This document shows, piece after piece, positions 3,844 to 6,212 of a DNA stretch of 6,212 nt (position 1 is its first letter; the number at the start of each line of letters is the position of its first letter). Source of the DNA: Nanobdellota archaeon (GTDB taxonomy: Archaea; Nanobdellota; Nanobdellia; Pacearchaeales; UBA12030); NCBI GenBank assembly GCA_018829485.1, contig JAHJTU010000068.1, forward strand, positions 1 to 6,212, read 5' to 3'. The notes below the pieces were generated by a model. The model worked only from the letters and a program-made list of their open reading frames with translations. It was not told the origin of the DNA and ran no database searches. The translations under genes were made by a program, and so were the position numbers.

Positions 3844-6039
3844 TTATACACACTTGCCATTAGAGCAACTTCCAGGACATACATACGCTTTACTAGTAGA
3901 TGTTCCATCTGTTTGACAATAATATTCTCTTAACCATTTTCCACTATAACAAGAATCTTCTCCATCAGGATTTGTTACAGTTCCTTTTTCATTGTAATTT
4001 ATTCCATCACCTGTTCCTGCATCAGTATCAGTGCATCCTGTAGTTGTTCCAGAAGTAATACATATTCCATTAGAGCATCCTGCAAAACCATGAGCTATAC
4101 AATCATGCAAGATATAAGAATATCTTGAACCAGTAGTTGCACAATAATATTCTTTTAATACACTTGAACTAGAACAATAATCTGTTACTGTTTTCCATGC
4201 ACCAGATGCATCTGTTCCAGTAACCATGCCTTTAGTGTTATATGTTCTTCCACCATCATTCTCAACACAAGTTGGTGCTGATTTGCATATTCCATACTCA
4301 CAACCATTCTCACAAGCATGATAATCAGAAGCAACTACACCACTATTGCAATAATATTCGCGTAAATAATCTCTAGAGCAAACATCATTATAATAAATAT
4401 TACTATATCTAACATATCCATTAACACCATACTCTATTCCATTATCTGAATCAGTGCATGTTGGGGTTGGTGGTAATGGTGGTGCTTGCACAAGAACTTT
4501 TCCATCATATTTCTGCAACATATACAAATCATTTATAGTTAATTTATAATCTGCATCCAAATCATAATTAAGGCAGTTATTGTCAGCCATTATTGTTGCT
4601 GTGCTAGATTGTATAGTAGAGTAAGTTCTAGCAACATTCTTTACTATTAATCCACCAACTGTCTTTATACTTCCACTTCCAATGATTTCTTCATCTCCGT
4701 CAACATCAACATTAATATCTCCTTGAGAACCAACTTCAATCAAATTTAAAGTTTTGCTACCAACATCTTTTGATTCTCTTACAGCTAAAGTAAATATTCC
4801 CCCAACACAATCTCTTTCATAATTAGGAGCTCCTTGTTTGTATCTTTGGTCCCAGAAATAACCATCATTATTCCCAGAAATAGTACTTTCAATCTTTCCA
4901 TTACCATCACCATAATCAAAATTACTTATTGGACATTCTTTTCCAATAAATGCATTTGGAAGATCATCATTATTAATTACTCCATCTCTATTTCCATCAA
5001 ATACAGTACATCTTAATGTTCTTGTTCCAAGTTTACAAGTATTGCCTGTTTTTCCAATATTTTGAGCAAGAGCTGAAATATCAGCAACAGCTACTTTTCC
5101 ATCTGCATCATAATCATATCTGCATGCTTCTAAGGGATGTTCTACACTTATTCCTTGTTCCTCTCCTGTTATCCCAGGAACTGATTTTGTGACATCATAA
5201 GAAACAACTAAATCAAAAACTTTGTTATAACCTACTATAAGCTCTCTTAATTTTGGTTCTACATTAAGTCCTTCATATTCTAATATTCCACTTGCAGGTA
5301 ATCTTACAACACTTGTTCCAACTTTTTTATACATTAAAGGTTTAACATAACCATATTTTCCATCTGATTGTTTTTTCCATAATTCTAAATAAATTCCTTC
5401 ACCCAATATTGTTCCGCCCCTAGAAGCAAATTCGCCAGTTTTCAAAATTAAATAATCTTTATATGTAATACAATCACCAGGAAAAACATCAGTAAATGCC
5501 TCTGATGTTTTTGTAGATAGCATATTTCTTATATTATTGCAAAGAACATTAATAGTAGATGGATTTTGGCTTGTTGGAATGGGAGTTTTTGGAAACTCAA
5601 TATTTACATATGCTTTTGGTGTGTATATACTCCAAGGAAAGTATGGATGTTTTTCAGAAGCTCTATAAACATAAATTGTTGCTTTAAAATCATCATGTTG
5701 CATTACTTCATAATTTGATTTTCTTTCTTCAGCTACTAAAGAATATTTTTCGTAAAAATGAATTTTTGCTGTTCTACTTATATAATTCATTTCACTTACT
5801 TTCACTATCTTATCATTCTGAATAATGCATGCTCCATTAGTTAGACTTTGTGTTGAAAAAGTACTACTAGTAGCATCTATTATTTCACTACAAGAAGAAT
5901 AAGAACCAGAATAAGTAGCCAACCCAGTAAAAGATGGATTAACAGATAATCCAATCATCAGAACTATAAAAAAAGCTGCAAATGCAGATATAAATTCCCA
6001 TTTAATGCCTGTATTCCTATTTGCTCTTGTTTTTGCCAT
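3844..6039 (-). CDS. Large secreted or anchored surface protein with dockerin-like loops and three Cys-rich repeats
   Basis: This 731-residue protein starts with a basic stretch (MAKTRANRNTGIK) and one hydrophobic helix (about 15-33), then SFTGLATYSG. That reads as a signal peptide or N-terminal membrane anchor with everything after it outside the cell. The region at about 45-285 is soluble, mixed strand-type sequence with paired cysteines (50, 71, 167, 190) and no recognised domain. At 306-369 come two EF-hand/dockerin-like loops bounded by cysteines. The stretch 375-470 holds further Asp/Gly/Asn-rich segments (DYGDGNGKI, NVDVDGDEE), and a third loop is at 493-504. A short Pro-rich linker (520-527) leads to three six-cysteine repeats (528-585, 591-660, 669-730) that end the protein. 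No enzyme motif is visible. The role is probably structural or adhesive at the cell surface, an inference. The TAA at 3844-3846 abuts the convergent gene's stop. Confidence 0.85.
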   Translation of the reverse strand: MAKTRANRNTGIKWEFISAFAAFFIVLMIGLSVNPSFTGLATYSGSYSSCSEIIDATSSTFSTQSLTNGACIIQNDKIVKVSEMNYISRTAKIHFYEKYSLVAEERKSNYEVMQHDDFKATIYVYRASEKHPYFPWSIYTPKAYVNIEFPKTPIPTSQNPSTINVLCNNIRNMLSTKTSEAFTDVFPGDCITYKDYLILKTGEFASRGGTILGEGIYLELWKKQSDGKYGYVKPLMYKKVGTSVVRLPASGILEYEGLNVEPKLRELIVGYNKVFDLVVSYDVTKSVPGITGEEQGISVEHPLEACRYDYDADGKVAVADISALAQNIGKTGNTCKLGTRTLRCTVFDGNRDGVINNDDLPNAFIGKECPISNFDYGDGNGKIESTISGNNDGYFWDQRYKQGAPNYERDCVGGIFTLAVRESKDVGSKTLNLIEVGSQGDINVDVDGDEEIIGSGSIKTVGGLIVKNVARTYSTIQSSTATIMADNNCLNYDLDADYKLTINDLYMLQKYDGKVLVQAPPLPPTPTCTDSDNGIEYGVNGYVRYSNIYYNDVCSRDYLREYYCNSGVVASDYHACENGCEYGICKSAPTCVENDGGRTYNTKGMVTGTDASGAWKTVTDYCSSSSVLKEYYCATTGSRYSYILHDCIAHGFAGCSNGICITSGTTTGCTDTDAGTGDGINYNEKGTVTNPDGEDSCYSGKWLREYYCQTDGTSTSKAYVCPGSCSNGKCV
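3850..4458 (-). repeat. Three tandem six-cysteine protein repeats at the C-terminus of the surface protein
   Basis: Each unit follows the same plan: C-x-[DE]-x-D, a Gly/Tyr-rich stretch ending GxV, a middle Cys, the hallmark L[RK]EYYC, and a closing Cys cluster ending C-x4-C. Cysteines are at 528/554/564/576/580/585, 591/622/633/647/655/660 and 669/697/708/721/725/730. Units 1 and 3 share identical closing spacing, while unit 2 has four extra residues (IAHGFAG). Six invariant Cys per unit suggest three disulfides each and oxidative folding outside the cell. DNA-level identity between units is low, so the duplications are old. Confidence 0.85.
4528..4563 (-). other. Lone third EF-hand-like loop of the surface protein
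   Basis: DLDADYKLTIND (493-504) keeps acidic ligands at positions 1, 3, 5 and 12 and a hydrophobic residue at 8, but has Tyr498 where Gly is normal. It is followed by LYMLQKY, typical of the helix after a dockerin loop. It may be half of a degenerate second dockerin-like module. Confidence 0.55.
4933..5124 (-). other. Dockerin-like pair of calcium-binding loops in the surface protein
   Basis: Residues 306-369 hold two 12-residue loops matching D-x-[DN]-x-D-G-x-[VI]-x-x-x-D. The first is DYDADGKVAVAD (309-320) and the second is DGNRDGVINNDD (348-359). All ligand positions 1, 3, 5 and 12 and Gly at 6 are present in both. Cysteines at 306, 335, 344 and 369 frame the module. The layout matches dockerin type I-like repeats, known to bind calcium and, in some proteins, cohesin partners. 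No cohesin is visible in this window. Confidence 0.7.
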
Positions 6040-6070
6040 CCTCTTTTATGCTTTATTTATAGAGAAGGGG

Positions 6071-6080
6071 GGTATAAATA
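6071..6080 (-). promoter_or_regulatory. TATA box of the surface-protein gene
   Basis: The minus strand reads TATTTATACC, preceded by the A-rich CAAAAAGTAAAA. It is centred about 36 bases before the ATG at 6039, so initiation about 25 bases on would leave a leader of roughly 11 bases. The leader ends GAGG directly against the ATG, too close for a normal Shine-Dalgarno interaction. Confidence 0.45.
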
Positions 6081-6102
6081 TTTTACTTTTTGTGGGATTA
6101 AT

Positions 6103-6109
6103 AAAAAAA
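6103..6109 (-). terminator. T7 terminator directly after the right-edge gene
   Basis: On the minus strand the TAG stop (6110-6112) is followed at once by seven T residues. An oligo-T run immediately after the stop fits an archaeal terminator. It also supports the reading frame of the partial gene. Confidence 0.5.
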
Positions 6110-6212
6110 CTAATAGAAATCACCATGAATTGGCAATGGAATTCTCATATAAGCCTCACCATACTTCTTGCCTATTTGTATGCCTCTTAATCTTGCTCTT
6201 GCTTCAAGAAAA
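6110..6212 (-). CDS. C-terminal fragment of an unidentified protein, cut by the right edge
   Basis: Thirty-three codons are open from the right edge to a TAG at 6110-6112. The fragment begins FLEARARLRGIQIGKKYGEA and ends YMRIPLPIHGDFY. The balanced composition with Gly, Pro, His and aromatic residues looks like a folded protein end, not chance translation of AT-rich DNA, and a T7 tract follows the stop. I cannot assign a family. It lies 70 bases upstream of the surface-protein gene on the same strand, and that gene has its own promoter-like box. Confidence 0.6.
   Translation of the reverse strand, partial: FLEARARLRGIQIGKKYGEAYMRIPLPIHGDFY

Noticed and set aside
4834..5016. Plus-strand 60-residue Ile/Ser/Thr-rich frame
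   Set aside because: It lies wholly antisense within the dockerin-like region of the surface protein and looks like a repeat-composition artefact.
6040..6043. GAGG before the surface-protein ATG as a Shine-Dalgarno site
   Set aside because: It touches the start codon with no spacer, and other genes here show no Shine-Dalgarno sequence.
6051..6062. CTATAAATAAAG on the minus strand as the TATA box of the surface-protein gene
   Set aside because: It is the stronger TATA match, but it lies only about 17 bases before the ATG. Transcription would start inside the gene, and no suitable downstream start keeps the signal segment.
6005..6190. Plus-strand 61-residue hydrophobic frame
   Set aside because: It overlaps the start of the surface protein and the right-edge minus-strand fragment in antisense. 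Its hydrophobicity comes from T-rich antisense DNA, and the opposite frame has the better coding look and a terminator.
1..6212. Defence system, mobile element, CRISPR array, tRNA or rRNA
   Set aside because: No regularly spaced repeats, transposase or integrase motifs, terminal inverted repeats, or tRNA-like folds were visible on either strand. The recognisable genes are ordinary housekeeping or surface genes.

Overview
The window looks like chromosomal DNA from a strongly AT-rich archaeon, most likely a small-genome DPANN lineage of the Woesearchaeota/Pacearchaeota type. The domain call rests on a recognisable ribosomal protein L15e, an archaeal transcription factor E (TFE), and TATA-type boxes placed about 25 bases before start codons with no Shine-Dalgarno sequence. 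The lineage call rests on general resemblance: a short signal-anchor ending in a TGLATY-type stretch, six-cysteine 'LREYYC' repeats, and tiny two-helix membrane proteins. No search was run.

Layout, left to right. A minus-strand gene start runs off the left edge (1-69). L15e (137-739, minus) is followed by a divergent 59-residue membrane protein (789-968, plus), and both appear to share one nearly symmetric TATA element at 760-769. Next come a 79-residue two-helix membrane protein (1019-1258, plus) and a short M50/site-2-type intramembrane protease (1352-1927, plus). The protease converges on TFE (1946-2665, minus), which has a modified zinc ribbon and a long lysine-rich tail. Divergent from TFE is a pair of coiled-coil proteins of unknown function (2836-3420 and 3460-3843, plus). 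The second of these meets, stop codon against stop codon, a 731-residue secreted or anchored surface protein (3844-6039, minus). That protein has dockerin-like calcium loops and three cysteine repeats. The last 33 codons of another minus-strand gene enter from the right edge (6110-6212).

The genes do not form one pathway. They look like an ordinary compact archaeal neighbourhood: translation (L15e), transcription initiation (TFE), membrane proteolysis (M50), a probable two-gene coiled-coil unit, and one large exported protein. The points most worth following are the surface protein architecture, the coiled-coil pair, the variant TFE zinc ribbon with its repeat-built tail, the symmetric leaderless promoter, and the possible use of lysine-codon-rich gene ends as antisense oligo-T terminators at both convergent junctions. 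I found no tRNA, rRNA, CRISPR array, insertion sequence or clear defence system. No stretch over 300 bases lacks a gene; the longest gap is 2666-2835.
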